This document shows, one piece after another, positions 37,801 through 48,241 of a DNA stretch of 64,000 nt. Position 1 is the stretch's first letter, and every line of letters begins with the position of its first letter. Source of the stretch: Strongylocentrotus droebachiensis (taxonomy: Eukaryota > Echinodermata > Echinoidea > Camarodonta > Strongylocentrotidae). The stretch is from assembly GCA_035222895.1 (NCBI GenBank), contig JAVYIG010000319.1, positions 496,001 through 560,000 of the forward strand. Reading direction: 5' to 3'. Under the pieces are notes generated by a model. It did no database searches. It was given only the letters and a program-made list of their open reading frames with translations, and was not told the origin of the DNA. The translations under genes and the position numbers were made by a program.

Positions 37801-38640
37801 GTATGCTTATTTTCATTACCTATTGTATAGAGATATTGCTCAAGTTCCTTATAAAATAAATCAAGATTAGAGCCTGGCGGTCTATAAATCAAACCTATGA
37901 TGATATTCTTAAATCCTGTGTTTTCAATTTCAATGAATAAAGTCTCTGCATGTAACAGTTTCGCATCGGAACGGATCTTAAATTTCAGTTTTTCAGCAAT
38001 GTAGAAGGCCACACCTCCGCCTCTTTTTCCTTTGCGATCTGCCCTTATCAACTTATAATTTGGTAAATTAAACAAATCTGGGGAATTTTCATGTAGCCAT
38101 GTCTCGCTAATACCAATAACAGAGAATTTGAAATTGTTTAACGTGTGTAAGAGATTTTCGAAATATTCGAAGTTTCTATTCAGACTTCTTAAATTTGCAT
38201 GTAGAAGGGAAATTTCATTTGGATTACTATCAAACATGTTATTGAATTCTTGAGGTGTGTAGTATTTGCTATTGTATGAATTTTCTATGTAATTATCAGG
38301 AATAAAAGAGAGTGACTCCATCAGAAACGATAAAATGTAAAGTACCAGATATTATGTAAGGGATCAACTGCAAGCGTGCTTGTGGTGTAGGTGCGTTTGC
38401 AAGTGACTGAACGTGTGTTCGTGTGTGTCAGTGGTGCTGATGTGCAGTCAATATCAATATAAAGTTCATCTATAAAAATAATAAGACCCATCTTGGTCAG
38501 CATAAGAAAATCACTGGAAGCAGTAGAGCAGAGCTCAACCACCTAAGAACATATATATAATAGTTGAAATAATTTACACATAAAAGAATAATAAATAAGC
38601 GGTCACATAAGGAGCAAACCCAGGAATATATTTTTTTTTA
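34824..38640 (-). mobile_element. LINE retrotransposon with intact pol ORF
   Basis: Minus-strand non-LTR retrotransposon. The 3' end is a (CAAA)n tail (plus-strand TTTG repeats at 34826-34850). About 500 bp of 3' UTR contains a CATA/TATA-rich stretch. The ORF occupies 35352-38321. Sequence upstream to about 38640 may be 5' UTR; the true 5' end and target duplication could not be fixed. No ORF1 with recognisable features was seen. Confidence 0.8.
35352..38321 (-). CDS. LINE endonuclease / reverse transcriptase polyprotein, intact
   Basis: 989 residues without a stop or frameshift. The N-terminal endonuclease/exonuclease/phosphatase domain has HANLRSL (41-47), SETWL (72-76), YRPP (146-149), GDFNIN (178-183) and SDH (248-250), the expected catalytic residues of an APE-type endonuclease. 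The reverse transcriptase has NYRPISLLP (550-558), DLSKAFDTLNH (622-632), GVPQGSILGP (678-687) and FADD (709-712). The C-terminal part is the usual thumb/connection region. There is no RNase H or zinc knuckle. Layout and motifs place it in the Jockey/CR1/L2-type LINEs; the exact clade needs a tree. The intact frame implies recent activity. The start at 38321 is the first Met of the frame. Confidence 0.93.
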   Translation of the reverse strand: MESLSFIPDNYIENSYNSKYYTPQEFNNMFDSNPNEISLLHANLRSLNRNFEYFENLLHTLNNFKFSVIGISETWLHENSPDLFNLPNYKLIRADRKGKRGGGVAFYIAEKLKFKIRSDAKLLHAETLFIEIENTGFKNIIIGLIYRPPGSNLDLFYKELEQYLYTIGNENKHTFILGDFNINFLPSVVNNNSNNFMKLMYSFGFHSFINKSTRINPHSSTQIDNIFSNVHNNMNNKMIGGILCSEVSDHLPIFLTCELKLPCPKSLNQRTYRKESKRNIELMKQDLLIEGWEDVYNEANANISYNLLNNKLQHYYEKNIPIGKVKNNRKTPKHPWITKGFLKSIQTRNRLYKSHLHNPTEANSKTYKLYRNKLTKLIRISRKMYYANRIKDVSSNTNATWKVIKEVMGTKANPPPTDDMTLNGSKVDSSLHANSFNSFFTNIGPELASKINSRNAHFTDYLPQPNPHSLFLSPTNPTEIINITRSFNNSKSHGHDRISVSLLKEIIHPLANPLSHIFNKSLSQGVFPDLFKIAKINPIFKKDNPHEITNYRPISLLPSISKIFEKIVYNRLYEFINKHNLLTSNQYGFRKNYSTNLALIQIYDKITNAIANKEHVIGIFCDLSKAFDTLNHDILLSKLNYYGIRGQSLLWFKDYLRNRRQYVTFNGYDSDSLLVQCGVPQGSILGPLLFLLYVNDIINTSSILSFVLFADDTNIFFSHKNLTSLNNILNHEIDKVSQWFKANKLSLNTKKTHFIYFKHHSHITDTPIHLQIDGMPLEQKTHSRFLGVIIDQTLSWNEHLHHIIISISKSIGIISKLRFILPHKTLFLLYNSLVLPYITYCNVVWASCGSTKLSPIFKLQKRAIRICTGSHYLAHTDPLFFKQKALKIADLYTIQIAIIMFKYINNLLPSSFDDMFKFNSSVHTYPTRISGNFHLTNPRLLIASKSIRHHGPDIWNNLSDNIKSCSTIYSLKATLKKTIIQSYESHTLN

Positions 38641-39099
38641 TCATAAAGTGCAACGAAGCCATACGTTAAATAAGCTCAGGGGTGTGAACAATGTAGGAAT
38701 ATTGTTCATATAAATGTGATAAAGAAGCATGAGTGGATCAGGATCCACTCAGTGTATCCACTGAGTGTATCGGCCTTCAAAATTTAGATAAAATAAAATG
38801 AAAAATATGTATGTTTGTTTTTTTGTTTGTTTGTTTTTTATTTTTTATTTTCCTATCTTCTGTATAATAGTTACTGTCATAACCAAAAATAGTATTCCTC
38901 TTGTAAACTTAAAGGTTAGCAAGGAGTGCAAGATATTAAAAATTTGAGATTAAAGTATGTACATAGCTACTGAGTGGTTACATACATTTCACATTGTATT
39001 GATCAGATTCAAAATTAATGATCGCCTTTTACACCAGGTGTAGTAAAGTAATTCCACTTTCGTGTTGCCTAACATTACAGAAAAATAGAGGTACAATAA
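38641..39099. other. Intergenic, nothing recognised
   Basis: AT-rich sequence with a (TTTG)n patch near 38813-38835. GGTTACATACATTTCACATT near 38978 recurs near 40685, so this may be the left part of the array that follows. Confidence 0.4.
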
Positions 39100-41300
39100 C
39101 AATTAATCTTGCGTAGCCACACCCCCTATGATCAGAAACGTGGATGCATATATGTTAGTATATACATGCGTGTAAACAAGACTGATATGAAAAATACAGA
39201 AGTCTGTTACAAAACTCTATCAATCAGCATCGAAATACACGCCCAGTCGGGCGCTTCAGCAGAGTATCAGGATAAAATTATGATAAACAAGAGTGGAGTA
39301 GACACACCCCTCTGATTAGAGAGTACATGATATATACAGTGACGAAAGTTTGACAAGGGGTGAATGGTGAGGTACATGTAACTGTGAGGCCACAACAAAC
39401 ATTATTAAGATACCCGTACGTGCCAGTCGGGCATTAGGAATTACAATTCAAGTAAATCGTATAAAATAGTTGAGATTGTGAACAATACAAAAGGGTAGAT
39501 TGGGTCAGTCTTCTGCATTAAAGGCCTATAGTGCATAAGTTGCAGAGATAATTGAAAGGGGGGAAAAAACGCAGAATATAGAATGCGATCCGCATTGTAG
39601 TATGCACATTCAATAAATCAGTGTAATTTATTCTGTACGTTGAGGTATCACGGATCTACTACTCTGAATCAACACTTGTTTGCCCTCTCGAGTATGTCAA
39701 CTGAGTATCATAACAAAAAGGGATTGATCATGCGTGTACAGCCACACCCTCTCTGATCAGGCACTTGGATGCATGCTTGTTTTCATTGTAGGGACTGATT
39801 GGCCAAATAATAAAGTTTTTACAAAGCTCAGATCAATCAGCTTTGAAAAACCCTGCATGTCGAGTATTTAGTAATGTATCAGTATAAGTGTACGTTAATC
39901 TCACATGGAATAGCCACGCCCCCTGATCAGACAGAGCATGCTGTGCATGGTGTATGCAGGCACACAAAATGTAATTGGTATATTTAACAAGCTGATGTAA
40001 TTGGTCATGCGTATTGTGAAATTAACCCATACCTGCCCTAACGAGCATTTTAGTTGAATGTCATGATAAATGGAGATTAATCATTCATGTATAGCCACAC
40101 ACTTTTTTGACCAGGCACTTGGGTGCATGTGTGTTTTTAATATCAGGGCCGGTTAGTCAAATAGAGGACTTTGTTACTGAGCCATTGTCTGTTATAGAAA
40201 ATATCCTTGAAATTCAGGAAGATTGTTTAGGCGCACGAAAGGGCGATCTTGGGAATACAATTTCACCTGCGCTATATGTATACAGCTGTTAAAATTTTAC
40301 AATCCCAACAATATGCTTACAGTTCTTTGGTCAAGAAATGCGGCAAATTAGTCTTCAAGTTGAATATCTACACACATTGAAAAGCATCAAGCAGTCAAAA
40401 ATGTGGATTGTATTTTTATTTTTTTCCTAAAGATAAAGAATACTGTGTAGGATGCTTTTCACAAAATTAGAAGTTTAAAGTTATGTTCAACCCGACATTT
40501 CACGGGTGTAAACAATCGGGGATTTGTATGGGTGTAACGGTCTCTAAAAATTAACATAAAGAAGCGAGAATACTAATTGTTTCTTTCTGTAGCTTTCTTA
40601 ATTTGTGCAGAGTAATCATCATTTCGTATTCCTTAAAAGGTTTGTGATTTATTTAATATAGAAAATTAAGTACAACACTAGCAGATGGTTAAATACATTT
40701 CACATTGTATAAATCAGTTTCAAATGGTAGACTCATGCCCAGGGTATCGTGAATCAATCACTTCATGCCTGCATTGGCGAACATTTCAGGTAAAGTGCGA
40801 GTCATGTATGGAATAGCCACGCCCTCCCTGATCAGACAAGTGGATACACATGTGCGAGTTTGGTACACATGAATGTAGGGCTGATTTGGAAATATCAAGC
40901 AGCATTGAAATACCCGACTCGTCGGGCGTTTTGGTAGAGAACCCGAATAGGTGTATGTTAGTCATGCATGAAATAGCCACGCCTTGTCTGATCAGACAGC
41001 GCATGTACCTGGTGTATGCATGCACACAAGTTGTAATTAACATATTTAACAGGCTAATGTAATTGGGAATGCGCATTGAGATCAACCCATACCTGTCTAG
41101 TAGGGGTCCATGGATGGAGATTGATCATGCATGTATAGCCACACCCCCTCAGACAAGACATTAGGGCGCGTGCGTGTTTTCAATCATGGAGCTCGTTTTT
41201 AGCTCCATGCTCGTACCAAATAGTACTGAAGCACAGATAGGTGTATTGTTCAATAATGGAATAGCCACGCCCCCTCTAATCATACAGTTCATATGTACAT
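39100..41300. repeat. Diffuse array of ~8 degenerate units with a CCACGCCCC / TGATCAGACA core
   Basis: The core ATAGCCACGCCCCCTCTGAT or variants, followed by CAG-ACA/GCACTTGGATGCATG, recurs at about 39112, 39738, 39910, 40093, 40814, 40974, 41136 and 41263. Many copies are preceded by GATTAATCATGCATG and followed by TGCATGCACACA or TTTTCAATCA-GGG. Spacing is irregular (130-720 bp), with similarity also between some spacers (AATAGTTGAGATTGTGAAC at 39465, 41440 and 41535). Long-diverged tandem duplication is the likely origin. Confidence 0.65.
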
Positions 41301-43729
41301 GAGGCGTTCAGGCACGCGCACGCGAGGAGTGAATTGTGGTGTTAATGTGAGGCCATGCATGAACAACCGAATTAACCACAACTATTCATTGTTTGGACGA
41401 ACAAATTGGATTACATTTCAAGCGAATCGTTTATAATAGTTGAGATGGCTAACAAAAAAAAAGGTGCTAATCACACCCTCATTCATTTCTCAGTCAAACA
41501 AATTGGATTACATTTCAAAACGAATCGTTTAAAATAGTTGAGATTGTGAACAATGAAGGTGCACTGATTTCCATAAGAATACTAGCAATCTTCAGTTTGT
41601 AAGGGTTTGACAAGAGACTAGAGGTAATTGAACGGTAAAAATGACAAAATAGTAGATAAAATGGTTACCAATTCAGTGAATACATTCAGCATTATGCAAA
41701 TGATTTTTCAAAAGAGATACATGTACTAAACAGGGAGCAACTTGCTTCTCCTTGTATGTAGTCATGGCATTAAACACGTGATATTATTAAGATTTGATAT
41801 ATCCAAAATATTGATAAATTAGTATCAGGTGTTGCCTAACAGAAATAATTCACTGTACACATTACATTAATACTGATTCATTTTTGTTAATTATTTTATC
41901 TATTTATTCTTTTTTTTCCTCTTTTTTTTTCCTTTTTTCTTTTGCCATTATTTTTCCCCAAAATGTGTTTCTTATAGAAAATATTGATACTTGGTATCTG
42001 AAGACTTCAAATGCAAGCAAAATTTAGTCAATGCCTCTGGCTTTGGTTGGAATAAAAGTAATCAAATTGAAAGAGCAATTTGAGAGTAATTTGAAAGTTA
42101 AGCAGATACGTTTATGAAGATTTTTACCATCATATGCATAGAGATCAGGGTGACGTTCACTAAAGCACGTTCAAAATATGGTAATCATATTTGATATTGT
42201 CCCTGTTCTTCATAAAGAATCATACAATAACACGAGCATGTTTATAACCTATGAACCTCATGATATTGTTTTTATGTTTGGCTTTTGTAAATACACATGT
42301 ACATCATATCAATCCATCAACTTACTTATCAGGGAGTACTCAAATCATGTACAATATTGCTTTGAAATAGTAAAATGACAATGCTCCCTTTGTGTCATCT
42401 TTTCGTGGTAGCTGTCATAGACCCTGCAGAATGAAAATTGAAATATTATGTATGTTTATTGTCTAATAATTATGATAATAAAAGAGAAAAAAAATACTTC
42501 GTTAATTGCATTCGTACTTGTCTTTTGTCACCTGCGTTATGACAAAATAATCATCAAGTGAGTTAGTATACAAATAAATGATAACGTCTATGAGGATGAT
42601 AATGATGATGATAATAATAATACAAATAATAACAGTAATAGTAATAATAATAATGATAATATTGATAATGATGATGGTGATGATAATGATATGAATAATA
42701 ATAGTAATAATAATAATAATAATAATAATTATAATATTGATAATAATAAATACAAAATTAAAACGTTTTAGCCCTCCATTTGCTATTTTTATGGAGTCAA
42801 ACAAAACATTTTACAAATCTATGACATGAATTCTTTCTTTAATTCAAATAAAACAAAATACTTTCACATTTCTCTCCTTGTTGATAATACAAATGTTAAA
42901 GTGACTGCCATTTAGTAAAAAAAAAAATGTTATACATTCTAAATATAGAATAAATATATATCTCGTCTTCATAATATTGAATATTTTTCTTCTTCAAAGA
43001 ACTAAAGTTTGGAATTTTGTTAATAAGCTTTTTTACGAATACCTGATGCTGAATCAAAATCACCCTGCAATTTAAAGCATAATAATGATAATGATGATGA
43101 TGATGATAATAATGACTGACTTTAAACATTGGTTTGTTTATAGCTATAGAAGAATATTTCAGGATATTTTTTCATTGCGGAATTGGAATGAGATTTTGTC
43201 ACTCTTTGAAGGCTAGGCAAAACCGCGGTTGTTGTTGTTGTTGTTGGGTTTTAAGGCTGACCAATCTAAAAAGATTGTTTCTGCCTGGCTGTGCTGTTTT
43301 TTTAAAGATGTTCATCACTGATGATTAGATGGCGCTGTTACTTTTCCTCTTCAGTGGGTATCATGTACTGTGCAGAGTATTTTATTAATAATAGGGGTTA
43401 ACTGTGCAGTGCTAAACCAGGGTATGTTAGTTTAACTATACTTTCCCTTCCCTTCCTCTCCAAGAGAGTTAGTTATATCTCGTTAGCTATAATGATTGGT
43501 ATCTACACTGTACCTGTAGCTTTTATGAAAGCCAAAGCCGCGGGGTTTTTTTGTTGATGAAGTCATGTGTAACAAGCTTCATATTTCTGAATCTTATAAC
43601 AACAAAAAACAGAGCTCAGTGAATACACGCAAGTCCTTTGTTGTGCGTAGTTGCTATTCATTTTACACGTGAAAACCCGCGGTAAGTTGTTTTTTGCGGC
43701 GGTTAAACCGCGACATATCTGAACGTGCC
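41301..43729. other. Intergenic with AT-rich microsatellites
   Basis: A 50-bp direct duplication (GGATTACATTTCAA...AATAGTTGAGA) at 41408 and 41509; T-rich at 41905-41945; (TAA/TGA)n at 42595-42745; (GAT)n at 43085-43115; (GTT)n at 43226-43245. No gene recognised. Confidence 0.5.
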
Positions 43730-43922
43730 CAGTTCTTGTCATGCGATTGCATGGTGAAAGAAACGTTGTGGAATCGATCAGAAAAGGTTGATCATCTAGC
43801 CTTTAAGTATTGGTGTGTACTGCAAGGTTCTGGAATCATCAACATGATAAGAAATATGGCCCAGTCTTGTTGAAGTTACAAGCACTGTACACAGAAAGAT
43901 GTATATGGGACTACGCGATATC
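43730..43922 (+). mobile_element. TTAA foldback family D, left-part copy
   Basis: CATGCGATTGCATGGTGAAA through TGTACTGCAAGGTTCTGGAA to TACACAGAAAGATGTATATG matches the first ~180 bp of the complete copy at 54058. Both ends are missing. Confidence 0.65.
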
Positions 43923-45367
43923 TATCCAGGCCGGATCGATATGATAATTTACCAAATATATTAATTAGTAGACGGTTTCCCGGCATAATTTGTATCATTA
44001 AGTATAAGTCAAAACATATTCTTTCACATGATTGGTAATGAGAGCTTCCATTTCATTTTTTGAGAGGGGGGCGTTTCCAAAACTGGTCTCTACCTTTAAC
44101 ATTAAGACAGAGTAAAGAGGATTTTTAAACAACAACTAACACGCCCTATAATGGGCAACAGCTGGAAACAAAGCCATATACCTATTTGAATTCATAGGGT
44201 GTACGTATATGCTATTTTGATATCAGTTATTTATTATGAACATATGTTCCTTTGTGTACTAGATCAATAAATGACGTCATTTATTGACGCCATTTTGTCT
44301 ATCCTTCACCTTTACAGGCTACACAGAACGTATTATTACACAATAGTAAACACTGTTTATAATTGTTGTAGCATTTAAATATATAGGTTGTTTCATAGGC
44401 GCCGGAAGTGAGGGGGGCAGGGGGCAGTCGCCCCCCCCCCCCAAAAAAAAAAAAAAAAAAAAAACGAAAAGGTTTGGGGAGGGCAAAACACAGTTTCGCC
44501 CAAAAAGGGAATACAAAATAATAAAACATGAATTAAATCACATACAAATTATATTCCATTCAAAGAAAAGGAGAGTAAACAGAAATTAAATTTCCTTTAC
44601 ATTTCGCATGCCCCTAGATTTATCAATGGAGGGTTTTATAAAAACGATACGCGCATATCGTGGAAATATGGTGAGAGGATGGGAAAGCATATGTGTTTGT
44701 TATAGAGGTGAGAAGACATGAGCTCCTGAACCTGGCGTAATGATGGGGGATGCTAAGGGGTGGGGGAGTTGCCCCCAAAATAAAACTCAAACGTGGTTTA
44801 TTTCTAATTCGATACCAGTGACATTAAAAAGTAGCTGAAATGACATGACTTTCGGGATTTTTTTTGTTAATTTTTTTTTTTTTTTTTACTGTTTATTGCT
44901 TTTGTAACGGGGGCTCCGCCCCTGGGCCCCACCAAGGGCCCTAATGCTGACTCCTGGATGCTCATCTGACCCTAATTAATGCCTAAAACCCCTGAGCTTC
45001 CGGATTTTTCTTCTGCCTCCCCAAACGGTTTTGCTCATTACGCCACTGTCCCTGAAAGGTGAGCCCCGCCCCGCTCCAATTTTGGTACAGTCATGGAAAG
45101 AGATGCATACATGCATTTGCATCGATTATTACCGTTTAACTATGCCATGATTAGGGTTATTGTGGAGTGCAGGTTTAGGCAAACCAGTATACATCTCTAT
45201 TTCCAATAGGCCTAACATTATCTCAGAAAAGGCTGACGAATCAACAATCGCAATACAAACCGAGTGATTAACACGTTCTACTGCTAGACGTAACCATAAC
45301 ATGGTTCATTCTTAACGTGAAGGATCTAACCGTGGCTATTTCTAGCTAGCCATTTCGAGCTGCGTGG
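43923..45367. other. Upstream region of the neurotrophin-like gene with GC-rich element ends
   Basis: CATAGGCGCCGGAAGTGAGG with adjoining C and A runs at 44396-44464 and GCTCATTACGCCACTGTCCC at 45034 look like ends of hAT-like elements related to those at 14.3 and 47.3 kb, but they do not pair with each other. Enhancers cannot be identified by eye. Confidence 0.4.
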
Positions 45368-45375
45368 TATATAAA
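45368..45375 (+). promoter_or_regulatory. TATA box of the neurotrophin-like gene
   Basis: TATATAAA lies 97 bases upstream of the ATG at 45472. Transcription would start near 45400, giving a 5' UTR of about 70 bases. It fits the first exon well; assignment is by position and motif only. Confidence 0.6.
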
Positions 45376-45471
45376 CAAGCAACGCCATCTTTAAAATTTG
45401 CTCCCCCTCCCCCTCCTTCGGTGCGGACGAAATCATTCTCGGAACTAGATTAATTGCAGAACAGACCAGAC

Positions 45472-45834
45472 ATGGGTCGGTTTTTAAATATTCTGATCAT
45501 CTTCGGGTGCATTGTCGTGCTCGTACCGGCCCTCAAGATCAGAGAGCAGTTTCAGCTCGACGAGATCGAGAAATCCCAGGAGGTTGAGGGGACCCTCGGG
45601 GCCAAGTTCAGGCAGCCAAAGTTCCGACATTGGTGCCCGAAGTGCCCTGAATGCTCGGAGTGTCCGAAGTGCACGGTGAGCCAGGAACCCCAGCAGACAG
45701 AGACAGTCGCCCTGGAACAGTTTCAGCTCGACGAGATCGAGAGTGCCCAGGAGTTTGTGGCGACCCTCAGGACCAACCGCAGCATGATGTACAGCAACAC
45801 TGTGCCCATCGTGACGAGCTTTACAGAGAATCAG
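45472..45834 (+). CDS. Neurotrophin-like secreted ligand, exon 1: signal peptide and Cys-rich propeptide
   Basis: Start at the ATG at 45472; an upstream in-frame TTG is not used because the ATG directly precedes a clean signal peptide (MGRFLNILIIFGCIVVLVPA). Residues 25-42 (EQFQLDEIEKSQEVEGTL) and 82-99 (EQFQLDEIESAQEFVATL) are an internal duplication. Between them is a cysteine cluster CPKCPECSECPKC (55-67), five cysteines spaced by two residues. The exon ends at CAG|GTGATT in phase 0. The cluster could bind metal or form interchain disulfides; that is inference. No known propeptide family is recognised. The whole protein is 266 residues with the next two exons. Confidence 0.82.
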
Positions 45835-46863
45835 GTGATTAGCGCAAGGCCCGTTATAGACGTTGCGTCATTTCGACTGCGCTAGTACCTTCAACAGGCC
45901 GTTTATAGCGGATTTGCCTGTAGTAGTAGACGCATCGTTTTAAAATGATAACGGGCAAAATAGGTAAACATTGATTTGAATGACTGGCGTGCGGATTAGT
46001 TGGCTTTGTAGGCGATACTAGCGCAGGTAATATTGCAATCAAAGACGGTTTTGTCATTTTCTTCCAGTAATTTAAGTGTTAGCATGTTTGTTGTTGTCGT
46101 TTTTGTTGTATTTATTGCTGTTGCCCTCATTGTTTATATGGGATAGATGATGTTGTGTTTCATTTTAAACTCTATTGCATAGTTATTATCAATCTTTAAT
46201 GACTTTGCGTTTCTAGAAAGAAAAATATTTATTTTCCAATTGAAATGACGTCTAGCTTGCAACAAACGATTTGAGTGAGGGCTATTTCATTACATCAAAG
46301 GTTTTATTTATTTATTTTATTCATTTTTTAATTCATTCATTTATTTATCCATGTATTTATGTATCCATCTATCTATTAATTTGTTCATTTATTCATGTAT
46401 TCGTTGTTAATTAAACAGGGTATCCCGGTCAGTTTAAAAATTGTTTCCTGAGAGGTCATGACCAAGATATCATTTCAATTACAAGGGAATTAAACAAAGT
46501 TTAAAAACAAATAAAATGTAACATAGCAACGATTCTTTTGGTATTTTTACAACATGATATTAACATAAAATAGATATTGATCGAGCTTATACAATATTAC
46601 ACTAGTCAACATCGATTTGCAATAGCAGGACAACAAATTTATGGCAAGGATTATTAGGATATTGACTTCACAGATGACCAGAGTTTACATGACTACTGCT
46701 CAGGTTAAATGGGGAGGGGGAGGCAGATTAAATACAAAAAATTCTCTTTCTCTCTATTCCTCTTATATTACGTCATGAAGAGCTGCTTAGCTTACAACCC
46801 ATTAATTATGATTTCCCCTTTTCAAGTAATGTTCTTCCCAAAATACCATTTTCCAATCTGCAG
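45835..46863. other. Intron 1 of the neurotrophin-like gene
   Basis: Has (TTTA)/(TTCA)-type simple repeats at 46305-46400; otherwise nothing recognised. Confidence 0.6.
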
Positions 46864-47100
46864 AAGGCACAGATGAGGCAAATATTTGGCCGGTTCTTAA
46901 GTAAAGACACACAAACGCCATCCGATGGTGAAATGTGGTTTTGGGAAGAATCTCACCAAGATTCTGTGCCCGGTTTCGAAGAAAGCAGTTTAAAAAAAAG
47001 TAGGACTACCGGTCCCATCCGAGTGTGCCCGGTTTATTCTATTTTTAACCATCTTGTGACTGCCTACGATGCTGATGGTAACGTCATTCAACTCATGCAG
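46864..47100 (+). CDS. Neurotrophin-like ligand, exon 2: end of propeptide and start of cystine-knot domain
   Basis: The acceptor is ccaatctgcag| and the donor ATGCAG|GTAAGT, phase 0 at both ends. Residues 122-200. A basic KKSR at 165-168 is a candidate proprotein-convertase site and would release a mature chain of about 98 residues. The domain begins with RVCPVYSIFNHLVTAYDADG (Cys176), then NVIQLMQ. In neurotrophins the same place has V-C-x-S-x-S-x-W, then T-A-x-D-x-x-G-x-x-V-x-V, a good match in spacing and chemistry. Confidence 0.85.
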
Positions 47101-47112
47101 GTAAGTTTCGCT

Positions 47113-47168
47113 CTCTCGTATAATAATAATAATAATAATTCAATATTTATAAAGCGCATAATAAACGT
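47113..47168 (-). mobile_element. SINE tail in intron 2
   Basis: On the minus strand it reads TTATTATGCGCTTTATAAAT then ATTGAATTATTATT. This parallels the 3' end of the LINE at 50.2 kb (GGCGCTATATAAATCCAATT, then ATT repeats), as expected for a SINE using an L2/CR1-like LINE's tail. Confidence 0.5.
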
Positions 47169-47429
47169 AAGTTTCTCTATGCGTATGAGAGTAGACTGAG
47201 TTCTGGTAAAGGTAAACAATTGGTTGTGAACTTTTTTTGCATAGATTGGTTCTGCTTTCACACAAATGGACTTATAACAAAGGTTGGATTGCCCATCATT
47301 CAAGCATATCTCACAGGCGCGTAGCCAGGGGGGCGGTGGGGGCGGTCGCCCCCCCCAAAAAAAAACGCCGGCCAAAAAAAAAAAGAGAGAGAAAAAAAAA
47401 GAAGAAAGGAAGAGGACGTAGGAAGACAA

Positions 47430-48130
47430 AGGATTAATAGTCGAGAACGGTACAACGAATCGTCTTCTTTCTCTAATAATTTAATAAAACGTCTAAGCTT
47501 CCGCGCTTCGCGCGGGAGGGGAGGGGGGGAACTGAATTCAGATAAGGATTAAAAGTCGAGAACGGTACAACAAATCGTCTTCTTTCTCTAATAATTTATG
47601 AAACGTCAAAGCTTCCGCGGGAGGGGAGGGGGGGGAGAACTGAATTCAGACAAGGATTAAGAGTCGATCGAGAATGGTACAACGAATCTTCTTCTTTCTT
47701 TAATAATCTAATAAAACTTCAGAGCTTCCGCGCTACAGCTTCCGCGGAGGAAGGGGAACTTGATACAAAAAAGGATTAAAAGTCGAGGACGGTACAACGA
47801 ATCGTCTTCTTTCTCTAACGAAACGTCAAAAGAAACTGAATATAGATAAGGATTAAGAGTCGAGAATGGTACAACGAATCGTCTTCTTTCTTTAATAATC
47901 TAATACAACTTCAGAGCTTCCGCGCTACGCGCAGAGGCAGGGGAACTTGATTCAAACAAAGATAAAGTGTCGAGGACGGTACAGCGAATCGTCTTCTTTC
48001 TCTAATGAAACGTCAACAGAAACTGAATTTAGATAAGGATTAAGAGTCGAGAACGGTCCAACGAATCGTCTTCTTTCTCATATAATTTGATGAAACCTCA
48101 AAGCTTTCGCGCTTCGCGCGGGAGTGGGGA
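47430..48130. repeat. Seven tandem units with TCGAGAACGGTACAACGAAT core
   Basis: The core, followed by CGTCTTCTTTCTCTAATAAT and usually by AAGCTTCCGCG-CTTCGCGCG-GGAGGGG, starts at about 47441, 47556, 47668, 47783, 47860, 47970 and 48047. Spacing alternates between ~110-115 and 77 because some units lack the GC-rich part. Confidence 0.85.
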
Positions 48131-48241
48131 AACTCCCCCCTCCCTGCACCCTCCCCCCTAGGGAGCGCGCTACGCGCGCTCTGTAAGTGATTCGCACGCA
48201 AAGCGTGCTCACTACCGCCCCCCCCCCCCCGACGCGCCCGT

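Noticed and set aside
39100-41300. CRISPR-like array
   Set aside because: Units are degenerate, irregularly spaced and in a eukaryotic genome; there are no identical short repeats with unique equal-length spacers.
42502-42804. 100-residue Ile-rich minus-strand frame
   Set aside because: Product of a (TAA/TGA)n microsatellite.
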